Origin: Sphingobacterium spiritivorum | Lineage (GTDB): Bacteria; Bacteroidota; Bacteroidia; Sphingobacteriales; Sphingobacteriaceae | Assembly: GCF_016725325.1 (NCBI RefSeq) | Contig: NZ_CP068083.1 | Coordinates: forward strand, 1,674,001 to 1,738,000 | Reading direction: 5' to 3' | Length of the DNA: 64,000 nucleotides | Part shown: one piece after another, positions 52,654 through 62,796 of the stretch | Layout: the number at the start of each line of letters is the position of its first letter | How positions within the stretch are numbered: the first letter of the stretch is position 1 | Position numbers and translations under genes: made by a program | The notes under the pieces: generated by a model | What the model saw: the letters and a program-made list of their open reading frames with translations, nothing else | What the model was told of the DNA's origin: nothing | The model's database searches: none

Positions 52654-52907
52654 ATTAGAAAAAAATTAATAGTAATGAGGGGTGAATAAATTTCTAAATT
52701 AACGGTTTTAGGCCGGATTGACATATAATTCTACGAAAAGGTTTTCAATCCTTAATTTAAGTAAAATTAAGAACTAAAGGCTAAATACAGGTAAAATATA
52801 AAGAGTTGATTATAAGAAGAGTGTTGAGGAATAGTTCGTATTCTAAAACAAAAAGGGGGGTAAGGTTGTTATCTTATTACATTCTCAAAATTTTTTAAAT
52901 TAAAACA

Positions 52908-52914
52908 AAGGAGG
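52908..52914 (+). promoter_or_regulatory. Strong Shine-Dalgarno sequence of csbD
   Basis: AAGGAGG, a perfect anti-16S complement, ends six bases before the ATG. Such sites are rare in Bacteroidota, and none of the neighbouring genes has one. Confidence 0.75.
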
Positions 52915-52920
52915 AAAAAG

Positions 52921-53106
52921 ATGAGTAAATTAACATGGGAAGGCCGTTGGAACGAATTAAAAGGTAAGGTTAAACAGTCGTATGCAGATTTGACAGATGA
53001 TGATTTGTTATACGAAGAAGGAAAAGCCGATGAACTGTTGGGCCGCATTCAAAAGAAAACTGGAAAAACGAAGGAAGAAGTAGAAAACTGGTTCAACAGT
53101 TTGTAA
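52921..53106 (+). CDS. CsbD family stress-response protein
   Basis: The 61-residue protein has the CsbD pattern [39 protein letters not shown] and a final EEVENWFNS. CsbD-like proteins are small, abundant and induced by stress in many bacteria (sigma-B in Bacillus); the mechanism is unknown. It is a single gene with a strong ribosome-binding site, a 267-base non-coding region upstream and a terminator downstream, so high, conditional expression is plausible. Confidence 0.92.
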   Translation: MSKLTWEGRWNELKGKVKQSYADLTDDDLLYEEGKADELLGRIQKKTGKTKEEVENWFNSL

Positions 53107-53133
53107 TCCTTTAGTTATTGTAATAAGATCGTT

Positions 53134-53172
53134 AAGCGTTAGCTAATTTAGCTAGCGCTTTCTTTTTTTCTT
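53134..53172 (+). terminator. Terminator after csbD
   Basis: The stem AGCGTTAGCTAA / TTAGCTAGCGCT with a short central loop is followed by a T-rich run. Confidence 0.82.
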
Positions 53173-53186
53173 TCTAAATTAGCAGT

Positions 53187-53960
53187 ATGGTAAAAAAGAA
53201 GCCAACCATATTAGTGGTTAACGATGACGGTATAACAGCACCGGGAATAAAGGTGCTTATTGAAGAAATGCAAAAACTGGGACATGTTGTCGTCGTAGCT
53301 CCGGACAGCCCGCAATCGGGAATGGGACATGCGATAACTATCGGAAAACCTTTGCGACTGGATAAAGTAAATCTCTATGAAGGAGTAGAAATGTACAAAT
53401 GTTCCGGTACTCCTGTAGATTGCGTAAAACTGGCTGTAAATAAGATTTTCAAAGGTAAGAAGCCGGATATCTGTGTATCAGGTATCAATCATGGCCTTAA
53501 TAATTCTATTAATGTCCTGTACTCCGGGACAATGTCGGCTGCGGTTGAAGGGGCTATTGAATCTATTCCTTCTATCGGATTTTCTTTGGATGATTTTACA
53601 TACGATGCCAACTTTGATCCCTGCAGGCCTTATATATTGAGTATAACCCAACAGGTACTCAACAACGGATTGCCAAAGAACACGTTGTTAAACGTCAATT
53701 TTCCGCAAGGGAACGATATTAAAGGAATTAAGATCTGCCGTCAGGCAGGTGCTCGCTGGGTAGAGGAGTTTGATGAACGTGTAGATCCGCACAACCGGGA
53801 TTATTTCTGGCTTACGGGCAAATTTCAACTGGAAGACCGCGGAGAAGATACAGATGCACATGCTCTCAATCACGGATATGTATCTGTCGTTCCGACACAA
53901 TATGACATGACCGCACATCATGCCATTCCCGAGTTGAATTCCTGGAGTTTTGATGTTTAA
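53187..53960 (+). CDS. surE: 5'/3'-nucleotidase SurE
   Basis: SurE is a metal-dependent phosphatase of nucleoside monophosphates and polyphosphates. The 257-residue protein has the metal-binding start ILVVNDDGITAPGIKVL near residue 8, VVVAPDSPQSGMGHAIT near 34, GTPVDCVKLAV near 74, and SGINHGLNNSINVLYSGTMS near 97. The length is normal. It is followed by a small membrane protein and mqnD in the same direction, with tight spacing, and may share an operon with them. Confidence 0.96.
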   Translation: MVKKKPTILVVNDDGITAPGIKVLIEEMQKLGHVVVVAPDSPQSGMGHAITIGKPLRLDKVNLYEGVEMYKCSGTPVDCVKLAVNKIFKGKKPDICVSGINHGLNNSINVLYSGTMSAAVEGAIESIPSIGFSLDDFTYDANFDPCRPYILSITQQVLNNGLPKNTLLNVNFPQGNDIKGIKICRQAGARWVEEFDERVDPHNRDYFWLTGKFQLEDRGEDTDAHALNHGYVSVVPTQYDMTAHHAIPELNSWSFDV

Positions 53961-53968
53961 TCCGGATC

Positions 53969-54232
53969 ATGCAGAAAAATAACTTTTTAATCGGGATGGC
54001 AATCGGCGTCATTGCTCCTTTGGTTGCGTATCTTCTGACGACTTATACCGCTCTGGAGACTATGCTGTCAGCCAATAAGCCCGCTGCACTATATGTTATT
54101 GCCGGATTAGTCAACCTGGTTATGCTCCGTTACTTTTATAGAAATGACAAAGAGCAGACGGCCAGGGGTATTATGTTGGTTACATTTGCAGGGACAGTCA
54201 TATTGATTTATACATTAAAAATATTTGGATAA
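53969..54232 (+). CDS. Small hypothetical membrane protein
   Basis: This 87-residue protein has three hydrophobic segments (IGMAIGVIAPLVAYLL, LYVIAGLVNLVMLRYF, IMLVTFAGTVILIYTL). I recognise no family. It begins eight bases after surE and its stop overlaps the mqnD ATG by one base (TAATG), so translation is coupled. The position suggests a link to the surE-mqnD operon, but the function is unknown. Confidence 0.7.
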   Translation: MQKNNFLIGMAIGVIAPLVAYLLTTYTALETMLSANKPAALYVIAGLVNLVMLRYFYRNDKEQTARGIMLVTFAGTVILIYTLKIFG

Positions 54233-55104
54233 TGAAATTAACATTAGGTTTTTCTCCATGCCCTAATGATACGTTTATCTTCGATGCGCTCATTCACAAT
54301 AAGATAGATACAGAAGGCTTGAGTTTTGAAGTGGAATACCAGGATGTGGAAACCCTTAACCAAAAAGCTTTTCAGCAGGAACTGGATGTAACTAAGCTGA
54401 GTTACCATGCCTTCGCCTATGCGGTAGAAGACTATGAATTACTGGATGCCGGGAGTGCCCTTGGATTTGGTGTCGGCCCTTTGCTGATCACAAAAGATGA
54501 AAAATTGGCAGAGCGACTGAAAGAATCTCTGGATACTAAAGGAACATTAAGTGCTGATCTGGCAGATTTGAGAATAGGAATCCCGGGAAAATACACCACT
54601 GCAAATTTTCTTTTAGGCCTGGCTTTTCCGCAATTGCAAAATAAACAGGAAGTTGTTTTCTCGGGTATTGAACAGGCTGTGATTGACGGAGACATTGATT
54701 TGGGCTTGATTATCCACGAGAATAGATTCACTTATGCAGATAAGGGACTTCATAAAGTAGTTGATCTGGGCGATTTTTGGGAAAAGACGACCGGGTTCCC
54801 GATTCCGCTGGGCGGTATTGTGGTCAGGAGAGGGTTGGAGGTTGAAGTGAAACAAAAGCTTAACCGCATATTAAAGAAGAGTGTAGCCTTTGCTTTTGAA
54901 CATCCAAAATCCGGACTTGACTTTATCCGTTCACATGCACAGGAAATGAGCGAAGAAGTGATGTACAAACATATTGAGCTGTATGTTAATTCCTATTCCA
55001 GAGACCTCGGGACAGAGGGCAGAAAGGCTATTGCCTATATGTTTGATAATGCTTTGGCTCTAAAGCTGATCCCTGATACAGATAAGAAATTGTTTCTTTC
55101 TTAA
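54232..55104 (+). CDS. mqnD: 1,4-dihydroxy-6-naphthoate synthase
   Basis: MqnD converts cyclic dehypoxanthinyl futalosine to 1,4-dihydroxy-6-naphthoate in the futalosine menaquinone pathway. The 290-residue protein has the typical start LTLGFSPCPNDTFIFDALIH near residue 3, LDVTKLSYHAFAYAVEDY near 50, and the periplasmic-binding-protein-like fold ending in EAIYVFD-like segments. The upstream futalosine hydrolase MqnB at 5848 acts two steps earlier. Its ATG overlaps the previous stop codon, so it is translated in an operon with surE and the small membrane protein. Confidence 0.93.
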   Translation: MKLTLGFSPCPNDTFIFDALIHNKIDTEGLSFEVEYQDVETLNQKAFQQELDVTKLSYHAFAYAVEDYELLDAGSALGFGVGPLLITKDEKLAERLKESLDTKGTLSADLADLRIGIPGKYTTANFLLGLAFPQLQNKQEVVFSGIEQAVIDGDIDLGLIIHENRFTYADKGLHKVVDLGDFWEKTTGFPIPLGGIVVRRGLEVEVKQKLNRILKKSVAFAFEHPKSGLDFIRSHAQEMSEEVMYKHIELYVNSYSRDLGTEGRKAIAYMFDNALALKLIPDTDKKLFLS

Positions 55105-55128
55105 AATCAATAAAAAAAAGCCGGTGAT

Positions 55129-55161
55129 TTTGTAAGTTATCATATCTAATAACTAAATTTG
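55129..55161 (+). promoter_or_regulatory. Likely promoter of secA
   Basis: TTTG (55129-55132) precedes TAAATTTG (55154-55161) by 21 bases, a good fit to the consensus with two extra spacer bases. A second -7-like TAGTTTTG is at 55190-55197. Confidence 0.55.
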
Positions 55162-55242
55162 CCCGATTAGTGTCAAATTGTCTGCAAAATAGTTTTGGAG
55201 TCATTATTGCGAAATGCTATAAATTGAGATAGATAAAAAATT

Positions 55243-58200
55243 ATGTTAAAATTTTTAAGTAAATTATTTGGTAGTAAATCCGAAAGGGATATCAAAGTTA
55301 TCCAACCCATTGTTACCAAAATTAAAGCTGAATACGAAAAGTTATCCAGTATAACCAATGATGAGCTGCGCTCTAAGACAACAGACTTCAAAAACCGAAT
55401 TAAAGAATACTTAGCAGATATCGATGAGGAAATAAATGCCCTGAAAACAGAGGCAGATGCGGATGATGTCGATATGATGCATAAAACAGAAATCTATGAT
55501 AAAATAGATAAGCTGAAAAAGGATCGCGATAAAAAACTGGAAGAAGTGTTGATGGAGATTTTACCCGAAGCATTTGCAGTGGTAAAAGAAACAGCAAGAC
55601 GTCTTTCCGAAAATGATCAGCTGGAGGTTACGGCTTCTGAGTTTGACAAAGAAATAGCATCCCGCAAACCGAATGTCATTATTGAAGGGGATAAAGCTTT
55701 CTGGAAAAATACCTGGATTGCTGCGGGTACAGAAGTGAAATGGAATATGGTTCACTATGATGTACAGTTGATCGGTGGTATTGTATTACATCAGGGTAAA
55801 ATATCCGAGATGTCTACAGGGGAGGGTAAAACATTAGTAGGAACATTACCTACTTATCTGAATGCCCTTTCAGGACAAGGTGTTCACATCGTTACGGTCA
55901 ATGATTATCTTGCTCGTCGTGACTCCGAGTGGAATGGCCCGTTATTCGAGTTCCACGGATTGAGTGTAGACTGTATAGACAAGCACCAGCCGAATTCACC
56001 TCAACGTCGTAAAGCATATGCTTCTGACATTGTTTACGGTACAAATAACGAATTTGGTTTTGATTACCTGCGTGACAATATGACGCAGACTCCCGATGCA
56101 CTGGTACAGGGCAAGCTGCACTATGCCATGATCGATGAGGTTGACTCTGTATTAATTGATGATGCCAGAACACCGTTGATTATCTCCGGACCTATTCCGC
56201 GTGGGGATGAACATGAGTTCTACCAATTGAAACCACGTATCGAGCGATTGGTAAATGCACAGAAAAACTATATCAACACTGTCCTGAATGATGCTAAAAA
56301 AGCAATCAATGCCGGAGATTCGGATGTAGAAGGTGGAGGAATGTCCTTATTACGTGCTTACAGAGGTCTTCCTAAAAATAAAGCTTTAATCAAATTCCTG
56401 AGTGAAGGTGGTAACAGACAAATCCTTCAAAAGGTAGAGAACTACTACATGGCGGAGCAAAACCGTCAGATGCCTAAGGTAGATAAGGAATTATTCTTCG
56501 TCATTGATGAAAAAAATAATCAGGTAGAGCTGACAGATAAAGGTATCGAACTGATCACAGCATCAGGAGAAGATCCAAGCTTCTTTATTCTTCCGGATGT
56601 AGGTACGGAGATTGCTGAAATTGAAAAATCAACGCTTACTACAGAAGAGAAAGTTCATAAAAAAGAAGAATTGTTACGTGACTACGCTGTTAAATCTGAG
56701 CGTATTCATTCGATCAACCAGTTATTAAAAGCATACACGTTATTCGAAATCGATGATCAGTATATCGTTGATGACGGAAAAGTGAAAATCGTAGATGAGC
56801 AGACAGGTCGTATTATGGAAGGACGTCGTTATTCTGACGGTCTTCATCAGGCGATCGAAGCAAAAGAAAATGTTAAAGTAGAGGATGCTACACAGACATA
56901 CGCTACGATTACCTTACAGAACTACTTCCGTATGTACCACAAATTGTCTGGTATGACGGGTACAGCATCTACAGAAGCAGGAGAGCTTTGGGAAATCTAC
57001 AAATTAGATGTTGTAGAAATCCCGACAAACAGAGCAATTCAGCGTGATGACAGAAATGACCTGATCTATCGTACTGCCCGTGAGAAATACAATGCTGTAG
57101 CAATGGAGATCCAGAGACTGACAGAAGAAGGCCGCCCGGTACTGGTAGGTACTACTTCGGTCGAGATTTCCGAATTGCTGAGCCGTATGTTGAAGATGAG
57201 AGGTATCAAACACAATGTACTGAATGCTAAATTGCACCAGAAAGAGGCAGATATCGTTGCTGAAGCTGGTAAAGCCGGAACAGTGACTATTGCTACAAAT
57301 ATGGCTGGTCGTGGTACGGATATTAAGCTAAGTGAGGATGTCATCAAGGCAGGTGGTCTGGCTATCATCGGTACAGAGCGTCACGAATCACGTCGTGTAG
57401 ACCGTCAGCTGAGAGGTCGTGCCGGTCGTCAGGGAGATCCGGGTTCTTCTCAGTTCTTCGTTTCTCTGGAAGACAACCTGATGCGTCTGTTTGCTTCTGA
57501 GCGTATTTCTAACATCATGGTAAAAATGGGTGTGGAAGAAGGCGAAGAGATGCAACACAGCATGCTGACGAAATCTATCGAACGTGCTCAACGCAAAGTA
57601 GAGGAAAATAACTTCGGTATCCGTAAACGTTTACTGGAATACGATGATGTGATGAACTCACAGCGTACAGTTATTTATACTAAACGTAAAAATGCATTAT
57701 TCGGAGAGCGTCTGGATGTAGATTTGAATAACACTATTTTTGATGTTGTTGAGGATATCGTAGCAGAGGCAAAAGAAGGAGGATCATTCGAAGAGTTCCA
57801 ACTGGAAGTGATCAGACTGTTTGCTTTGGATCCGGAAGTTACAGCAGAAGAATTTGCACAAAGTAATATTACTACATTAACAGATCGTTTGTTTGATCAG
57901 GTGATCAATCATTATCACAATAAAGCTGTTCAGATCGGAACACAGACATTGCCTGTACTGGCGAATGTGTTTGCTGAGCGTGGTAATGTTATCGAAAATG
58001 TAGTTGTTCCTTTTACGGATGGTATCCGTGGTATTCAGGTTGCAACTAATCTGAAAAAGGCAATCGAAACAAACGGAAGAGAAGTTTTCAAATCATTCGA
58101 AAAAGGGATAGTACTGGCATTGATAGACGAAGCCTGGAAAGAACATCTTCGTGAGATGGACGACTTGAAACAGTCTGTTCAGAATGCGGTATACGAACAG

Positions 58201-58542
58201 AAAGATCCGATCATTATCTATAAAATGGAAGCTTACTCTTTATTTAAATCGATGTTAGCTTCGATGAATAAAGAAATTGTCAGCTTCTTATTTAAAGGAG
58301 AAATCCCGGGTCAGACACAGGAAGTGGCTGAAGCCCGTCCTATACCGGCACAGCCGGCAAGAGTGGTTGCTTCAAAAGCAGAACTGACGTCTCCTACCGG
58401 AGTGAGTGACGAAGATGTACAGGACACAAGAGAAAATGTCGTTACACAGCCTATCCGAAAAGAAGCGACTGTAGGCAGAAATGATGATTGTCCTTGCGGG
58501 TCAGGTAAAAAATACAAAAATTGCCACGGCAAAAACAGTTAA
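55243..58542 (+). CDS. secA: Preprotein translocase subunit SecA
   Basis: SecA is the ATPase motor that drives proteins through SecYEG. The 1099-residue protein is about 200 longer than E. coli SecA; the extra sequence lies mainly at about residues 325-480, as in other Bacteroidota. Motifs are Walker [20 protein letters not shown] near 190, DEAD-type [20 protein letters not shown] near 296, GRGTDIKL near 690 and a C-terminal zinc knuckle [16 protein letters not shown] following SPOR protein starts 26 bases later. Confidence 0.97.
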   Translation: MLKFLSKLFGSKSERDIKVIQPIVTKIKAEYEKLSSITNDELRSKTTDFKNRIKEYLADIDEEINALKTEADADDVDMMHKTEIYDKIDKLKKDRDKKLEEVLMEILPEAFAVVKETARRLSENDQLEVTASEFDKEIASRKPNVIIEGDKAFWKNTWIAAGTEVKWNMVHYDVQLIGGIVLHQGKISEMSTGEGKTLVGTLPTYLNALSGQGVHIVTVNDYLARRDSEWNGPLFEFHGLSVDCIDKHQPNSPQRRKAYASDIVYGTNNEFGFDYLRDNMTQTPDALVQGKLHYAMIDEVDSVLIDDARTPLIISGPIPRGDEHEFYQLKPRIERLVNAQKNYINTVLNDAKKAINAGDSDVEGGGMSLLRAYRGLPKNKALIKFLSEGGNRQILQKVENYYMAEQNRQMPKVDKELFFVIDEKNNQVELTDKGIELITASGEDPSFFILPDVGTEIAEIEKSTLTTEEKVHKKEELLRDYAVKSERIHSINQLLKAYTLFEIDDQYIVDDGKVKIVDEQTGRIMEGRRYSDGLHQAIEAKENVKVEDATQTYATITLQNYFRMYHKLSGMTGTASTEAGELWEIYKLDVVEIPTNRAIQRDDRNDLIYRTAREKYNAVAMEIQRLTEEGRPVLVGTTSVEISELLSRMLKMRGIKHNVLNAKLHQKEADIVAEAGKAGTVTIATNMAGRGTDIKLSEDVIKAGGLAIIGTERHESRRVDRQLRGRAGRQGDPGSSQFFVSLEDNLMRLFASERISNIMVKMGVEEGEEMQHSMLTKSIERAQRKVEENNFGIRKRLLEYDDVMNSQRTVIYTKRKNALFGERLDVDLNNTIFDVVEDIVAEAKEGGSFEEFQLEVIRLFALDPEVTAEEFAQSNITTLTDRLFDQVINHYHNKAVQIGTQTLPVLANVFAERGNVIENVVVPFTDGIRGIQVATNLKKAIETNGREVFKSFEKGIVLALIDEAWKEHLREMDDLKQSVQNAVYEQKDPIIIYKMEAYSLFKSMLASMNKEIVSFLFKGEIPGQTQEVAEARPIPAQPARVVASKAELTSPTGVSDEDVQDTRENVVTQPIRKEATVGRNDDCPCGSGKKYKNCHGKNS

Positions 58543-58568
58543 TCTTTTTGAAGAATAAAGTATTCAAT

Positions 58569-59030
58569 ATGTATAAAAAGGGATTAATACTATTTTTTTT
58601 GATGTTTGGATTTGCCGTGTTTGCAAAAGCTCAGCAATCAGGACGGGTTGAGGTGTTCAAGGACTCCCTGATCTCGGTTCTGCAAGCCTACAGATTGGAA
58701 GAAGGTATTAATCCCTCTCTTGAAAAAAAGACCGTTTCTATAGGAAAAACCTCCGTAGTGGATAAGTCCAAGATGAAGCGTGTCAAAGTTCGGGGATTCA
58801 GAGTACAGATCTTTTCCGGAGCAAGCCGTAATGAGGCATATGCTGAACAGGGAAGATTCAAAAACCTATATAAAGAGTATGAGGCTTATGTCAATTATGA
58901 TGAGCCGAACTACCGTGTAAAAGTGGGAGACTTTACAAGTCGCTCAGAAGCAAACAATCTGATGCGTATTTTAAGGTCTCAGTTTGATAATGTATTCGTC
59001 TTTACAGAAGACGTGTATGTCTATCGTTAA
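58569..59030 (+). CDS. SPOR domain secreted protein
   Basis: The protein has 153 residues from ATG 58569, which begins a signal peptide (MYKKGLILFFLMFGFAVFAKA); the upstream in-frame start would lie inside secA. The C-terminal SPOR domain covers about 75-150 (VRGFRVQIFSGASRNEAYAE ... YRVKVGDFTSRSEANNLM). SPOR domains bind denuded peptidoglycan at division sites. The gene overlaps no other coding region and sits between secA and the M20 peptidase. Confidence 0.85.
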   Translation: MYKKGLILFFLMFGFAVFAKAQQSGRVEVFKDSLISVLQAYRLEEGINPSLEKKTVSIGKTSVVDKSKMKRVKVRGFRVQIFSGASRNEAYAEQGRFKNLYKEYEAYVNYDEPNYRVKVGDFTSRSEANNLMRILRSQFDNVFVFTEDVYVYR

Positions 59031-59041
59031 AGTTGCTAATC

Positions 59042-60232
59042 ATGACAATTTCAAAGGAACAGGTACAACAACTGGCAGAAGAGTTTTTAAATGATATTAT
59101 AGCTATCAGAAGACATCTGCATCAGCATCCTGAACTTTCCTTTGAAGAATACAATACCTCTGCTTTCATACAGGATCAGTTAAGACAGCTTGATATTCCG
59201 TTTACAACAATGGCCAATACAGGAGTAGTGGCATTAGTAAAAGGAGATCTTCCCGGAGAAGAGGTAATTGCTCTTCGGGCGGATATCGATGCTTTACCGA
59301 TTCAGGAAGTAGAAGGCAGGTCATACGGTTCCTCTAATCAGGGGGTAATGCATGCCTGCGGTCATGACGCTCATACATCCTCATTGCTGGGCGTTGCCAG
59401 AATCCTTCATCGTCTCAAATCTACTTTTTCAGGCACAGTCAAACTGATCTTTCAACCTGGAGAAGAACGTCTTCCCGGCGGAGCATCACTGATGATCAAA
59501 GAAGGAGTATTACATAATCCGGAGCCTAAATCTATCATCGGCCAACATGTAATGCCTTTTATAGAGACCGGGAAAGTCGGTTTCAGGGAAGGCAAGTATA
59601 TGGCTTCCTGTGATGAGCTGTTTATGACTGTCAAGGGCAGGGGCGGGCATGGAGCACATCCTCACCAGAATATAGATCCTATTGTCATAACTGCACATAT
59701 CATTACCGCTTTACAGCAGATTGTAAGCCGTATGGCAGATCCGCGTACACCGACAGTATTATCCTGGGGTAAGGTACAGGCAAATGGTGCAACAAATATA
59801 GTTCCTAATGAAGTATATCTGGAAGGAACGTTCAGAACCTTCGATGAAAAATGGCGTGCAGAAGCACATGAAAAAATGGTTAAGATGGCCGTAGGCATAG
59901 CCGAAAGCATGGATGCTGTCTGTGATTTTGAAGTGCGTAAAGGTTATCCTTTCTTAATTAATGATGAATTAACGACACGTCAGGCCAGATTGCTGGCAGA
60001 AGATTATCTGGGCAAAGAAAACGTTGTTGATCTGGATCTGTGGCCTGCAGCCGAAGATTTTTCATATTATTCTCAGGAAACAGACGCCTGTTTCTATAGA
60101 TTGGGAACAGCAAATGCATCCCGTGGAATTACCTCGGCGGTACATACACCGACATTTGATATTGATGAGCAATCATTACGAACAGGTATGGGGCTGATGG
60201 CTTATATCGCACTTCGTAAATTAGGAAATTAA
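59042..60232 (+). CDS. M20 family amidohydrolase (M20D)
   Basis: The protein has 396 residues from ATG 59042. Metal-ligand motifs are MHACGHDAHTSSLLGVARIL (Cys, His), with IFQPGEERLPGGASLMI (Glu-Glu) and IGQHVMPFIETGKVGF near residue 165; the lid domain is at about 180-290 and the C-terminal His is in SAVHTPTFDIDE. This is an N-acyl-L-amino acid or related amide hydrolase; the physiological substrate is unknown. It stands 11 bases after the SPOR gene and two bases before the next gene, forming a likely operon. Confidence 0.9.
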   Translation: MTISKEQVQQLAEEFLNDIIAIRRHLHQHPELSFEEYNTSAFIQDQLRQLDIPFTTMANTGVVALVKGDLPGEEVIALRADIDALPIQEVEGRSYGSSNQGVMHACGHDAHTSSLLGVARILHRLKSTFSGTVKLIFQPGEERLPGGASLMIKEGVLHNPEPKSIIGQHVMPFIETGKVGFREGKYMASCDELFMTVKGRGGHGAHPHQNIDPIVITAHIITALQQIVSRMADPRTPTVLSWGKVQANGATNIVPNEVYLEGTFRTFDEKWRAEAHEKMVKMAVGIAESMDAVCDFEVRKGYPFLINDELTTRQARLLAEDYLGKENVVDLDLWPAAEDFSYYSQETDACFYRLGTANASRGITSAVHTPTFDIDEQSLRTGMGLMAYIALRKLGN

Positions 60233-60233
60233 T

Positions 60234-60806
60234 ATGTCTTCTCACCACATCGTTCGTGAAAATCAAGAACCGGCTTTATTGATTGATGTGCTCGACGCTA
60301 TCGATGAAGAGTCCCTGGGCCAGTTACTGGAATGGAGCCCTACCCTTATCAGCAGTGATGCAAGCTATGATGCGCTCGAAAGTCTGGGTATTAAGGTAGA
60401 TATACTTTTTCTTCATGATTCCGTGTATGATATAGATATACAGGAACACACCCGAATATTTCCAGTAGAACAATCCTATATAAGCAGCGCACTGCAGTAT
60501 CTTGTCGAAAACGGACATCGCGCCGTCAATGTAATTACTGATCATATCCCGTTTGAGTTATTGCTTTACTATGCAGACAAGCTGGATATGGTGATTATAT
60601 CCACCACGAAAAGAACCGTTCTGGTAAAATCTCCCTATGAAAAGTGGAAACCACAGGGAGAGGTATTACGCGTTATCGGTTCGGATCAAATTCGTACATC
60701 CGGATTAACAGCAATAGGAGATAATCGATATAAGACTTCTGTGGAAGGATTTTTTAAGATAGAATTTGAGCAACCTACATATCTGTTTATAGAAGAAGAA
60801 CGATGA
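60234..60806 (+). CDS. Thiamine pyrophosphokinase-like protein with degenerate motifs
   Basis: The 190-residue protein resembles the thiamine pyrophosphokinase fold in outline: SSDASYDALESLGIKVDIL near residue 40 corresponds to the substrate-binding region, and RTSGLTAIGDNRYKTSVEGF near 151 to the C-terminal thiamine-binding domain. The expected GDFDS aspartates are replaced by FLHDSVYD, the KDxTD motif by EQSYISSA, and GGRxDH is absent, so catalysis is doubtful. I recall similar annotations in related genera, but the family call is uncertain. It lies between M20 and GNAT genes, overlapping the GNAT start by four bases (ATGA). Confidence 0.5.
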   Translation: MSSHHIVRENQEPALLIDVLDAIDEESLGQLLEWSPTLISSDASYDALESLGIKVDILFLHDSVYDIDIQEHTRIFPVEQSYISSALQYLVENGHRAVNVITDHIPFELLLYYADKLDMVIISTTKRTVLVKSPYEKWKPQGEVLRVIGSDQIRTSGLTAIGDNRYKTSVEGFFKIEFEQPTYLFIEEER

Positions 60807-61300
60807 GTATTACCATTCATAAAGCAACGGAGCAGGAAGCGGAAACTATTGCTCAAATTGGCCGGGCAAGTTATTATACTACATACCCTGAAATTTTATC
60901 AGCCGATCAGATTGAATTTATGCTGGAGAAGAGTTACACAGCATCTGCTATCAGGCAATCAATGAAAGACGGACATTTGTTTTATATCCTGTATGATGAT
61001 AAAGAGGAACAAGGCTTTTTATCTGTCAGACTGAAACCTCAGGATAATGCTGTCTTGCGCATAGAAAAACTTTATTTACTTGCTGTTGCGCAAAAAAAAG
61101 GTTTCGGAAAGAGACTTATTTCATTTGCTGAAGAGGAGGGTGCGCGGTTTGGCTGTAAAGTGTTGGAACTTAATGTAAACCGGAATAATCCGGCTTACCA
61201 TTTTTATAAAAAAGAGGGATTCCACGTATCCGAAGAAGTAGATATCCCTTATTTTGGTTATGTGCTGGATGATTACGTCATGCAGCGTTTACTCCCGTAA
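60803..61300 (+). CDS. GNAT family N-acetyltransferase
   Basis: This 165-residue acetyl-CoA-dependent acyltransferase has the N-terminal strand ITIHKATEQEAETIAQIGRA and the acetyl-CoA loop LLAVAQKKGFGKRLISFAEE near residue 95 (a Q/R-x-x-G-x-G/A-like QKKGFGK). It ends with LELNVNRNNPAYHFYKKEGF. The substrate is unknown. The start is coupled to the preceding gene by a four-base overlap and its end overlaps the convergent M28 peptidase gene by 12 bases. Confidence 0.9.
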   Translation: MSITIHKATEQEAETIAQIGRASYYTTYPEILSADQIEFMLEKSYTASAIRQSMKDGHLFYILYDDKEEQGFLSVRLKPQDNAVLRIEKLYLLAVAQKKGFGKRLISFAEEEGARFGCKVLELNVNRNNPAYHFYKKEGFHVSEEVDIPYFGYVLDDYVMQRLLP

Positions 61301-62599
61301 TTTCTCTACCCTTGATGGTGTCTGTTTACCGTTGACGATACCAGTTATACCAATAGCAATTGCCTCTATACTGGCTTTAATATTTTCGATATTCAGTGTG
61401 CTTACTTCATCTTTTACAGTATGGTAGTATGTATCCTGATCCATCTGACTGGTTGAAAAAGAGTGAGCAGGTACACCTTGTGCCGCCAAGACCGCATTAT
61501 CACTTCTGTAGAAGAGATTCTGCTGCGGATAGGGATCCGGATAAAATTTAAATTTAGAGCCTTTCAGATTTTGCTGCATCAATTCTCCGAGATTGGATTG
61601 ATTATAACCCGTAATGTACATTGTATTGGGGCCGAATTTGGAATCTTTCCCAATCATTTCCATATTGATCATGGCTGTGACCTGATCCGGATTAATGTGT
61701 TTGGAAAAATAAGTGGAACCGTACATACCAAGCTCTTCTCCGGTGAAGGCCACGAAAATGAGAGTTCTTTCATTCTTATTTACCTTTTTAAAATGCTTTG
61801 CTAAAGCAATCATCGCTGTTACACCAGAGGCATCATCGTCAGCACCATTGGCAATAGAATCCTGTCCTTCGGGAACCAGAATGCCAATATGGTCATAGTG
61901 GCCTGAAAAGATAACAAACTCGTTTGCTTTGGATTTTCCCGGAATTATACCCGCCACATTGAACATTGGTATAGTCTCATAATTGTTCTTTAATTCTATC
62001 TGATAGTTATCTGAGATCTGATGTCCCAGAATAAAGACAAAACTATTCGTGAAGACCGCATTGCCCTCTGCAACCAGACTTTCTTTTCCATATATCTTTT
62101 GAAAACGTTTGAACAGATCCTTAAAAGAGGGATCTACCTGAACGATAGCATTTTGAATTCCACTTTGGACAATTTTTCTAAATTCTTCTGAAAAATCACT
62201 TCCAGCCTCTATCTTTAGCACTTTTGCGCCACTTTTTGCATCCAGATACAAGTCTTTTACACGACTCAGGATCAGTACATTTTCTGGGGAGATAGTAGTC
62301 TGATCAATAGAAACTTTTGGAATGGACGGACTAATTTTTTGTACCTGAAAAGTCTGACGGTAGTTTTTTTCCGCATAAGGTTCAAGACCTATACTTTGAA
62401 ATTCACCGGCGATATAATCTGCTGCTTTCTCGATGTCTTTTGTCAGGGCCGAACGTCCCCGCATCTCGTCCGAAGCCAGTGTATTCAGGATGGTGGTAAT
62501 ATAAGCGTTATCTACGACAGGACTTGTGGATTTCTGCGCGGTACTGTTCAGACTGGCACATACGAACAAACCACAAAATAAGGCATTAATTCTGTTCAT
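61289..62599 (-). CDS. Secreted M28 family zinc aminopeptidase
   Basis: The protein has 436 residues from ATG 62599, which starts the signal peptide (MNRINALFCGLFVCASLNSTAQ). Co-catalytic zinc motifs are visible in FSGHYDHIGILVPEGQD near residue 235, ANGADDDASGVTAMI near 252 and FTGEELGMYGSTYF near 283 (catalytic EE), with a later His in QGVPAHSFSTS. A PA-like region with a LKIEAGSDFSEEF stretch precedes it. Members release N-terminal amino acids from peptides in the periplasm. The earlier in-frame start would add 47 residues before the signal peptide. Confidence 0.9.
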   Translation of the reverse strand: MNRINALFCGLFVCASLNSTAQKSTSPVVDNAYITTILNTLASDEMRGRSALTKDIEKAADYIAGEFQSIGLEPYAEKNYRQTFQVQKISPSIPKVSIDQTTISPENVLILSRVKDLYLDAKSGAKVLKIEAGSDFSEEFRKIVQSGIQNAIVQVDPSFKDLFKRFQKIYGKESLVAEGNAVFTNSFVFILGHQISDNYQIELKNNYETIPMFNVAGIIPGKSKANEFVIFSGHYDHIGILVPEGQDSIANGADDDASGVTAMIALAKHFKKVNKNERTLIFVAFTGEELGMYGSTYFSKHINPDQVTAMINMEMIGKDSKFGPNTMYITGYNQSNLGELMQQNLKGSKFKFYPDPYPQQNLFYRSDNAVLAAQGVPAHSFSTSQMDQDTYYHTVKDEVSTLNIENIKASIEAIAIGITGIVNGKQTPSRVEKLRE

Positions 62600-62767
62600 A
62601 ATTAAAAAGGTATTTACATGGGCAAGATACGGATTTTTAATAAAAAGAAATTGTATTGTCAGTGGCACAAATACGAATCGTCCGGAAGAAGGAGAGATGA
62701 AATAGTCTGGATTATTTTTTAACACTAAAGAGGGATTCATTATTCCTTTTTCCTTAATGCAAATCCT

Positions 62768-62775
62768 TATATTTG
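62768..62775 (+). promoter_or_regulatory. -7 box of the rhodanese gene
   Basis: TATATTTG fits TAnnTTTG and lies 21 bases before the start codon. The -33 box is imperfect (TTTT). Confidence 0.4.
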
Positions 62776-62796
62776 ATTAAAATATTTTAAGAAATC

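Noticed and set aside
62600..62740. 47-residue N-terminal extension of the M28 peptidase
   Set aside because: The extension precedes a clean signal peptide that starts at ATG 62599, so the shorter start is chosen.
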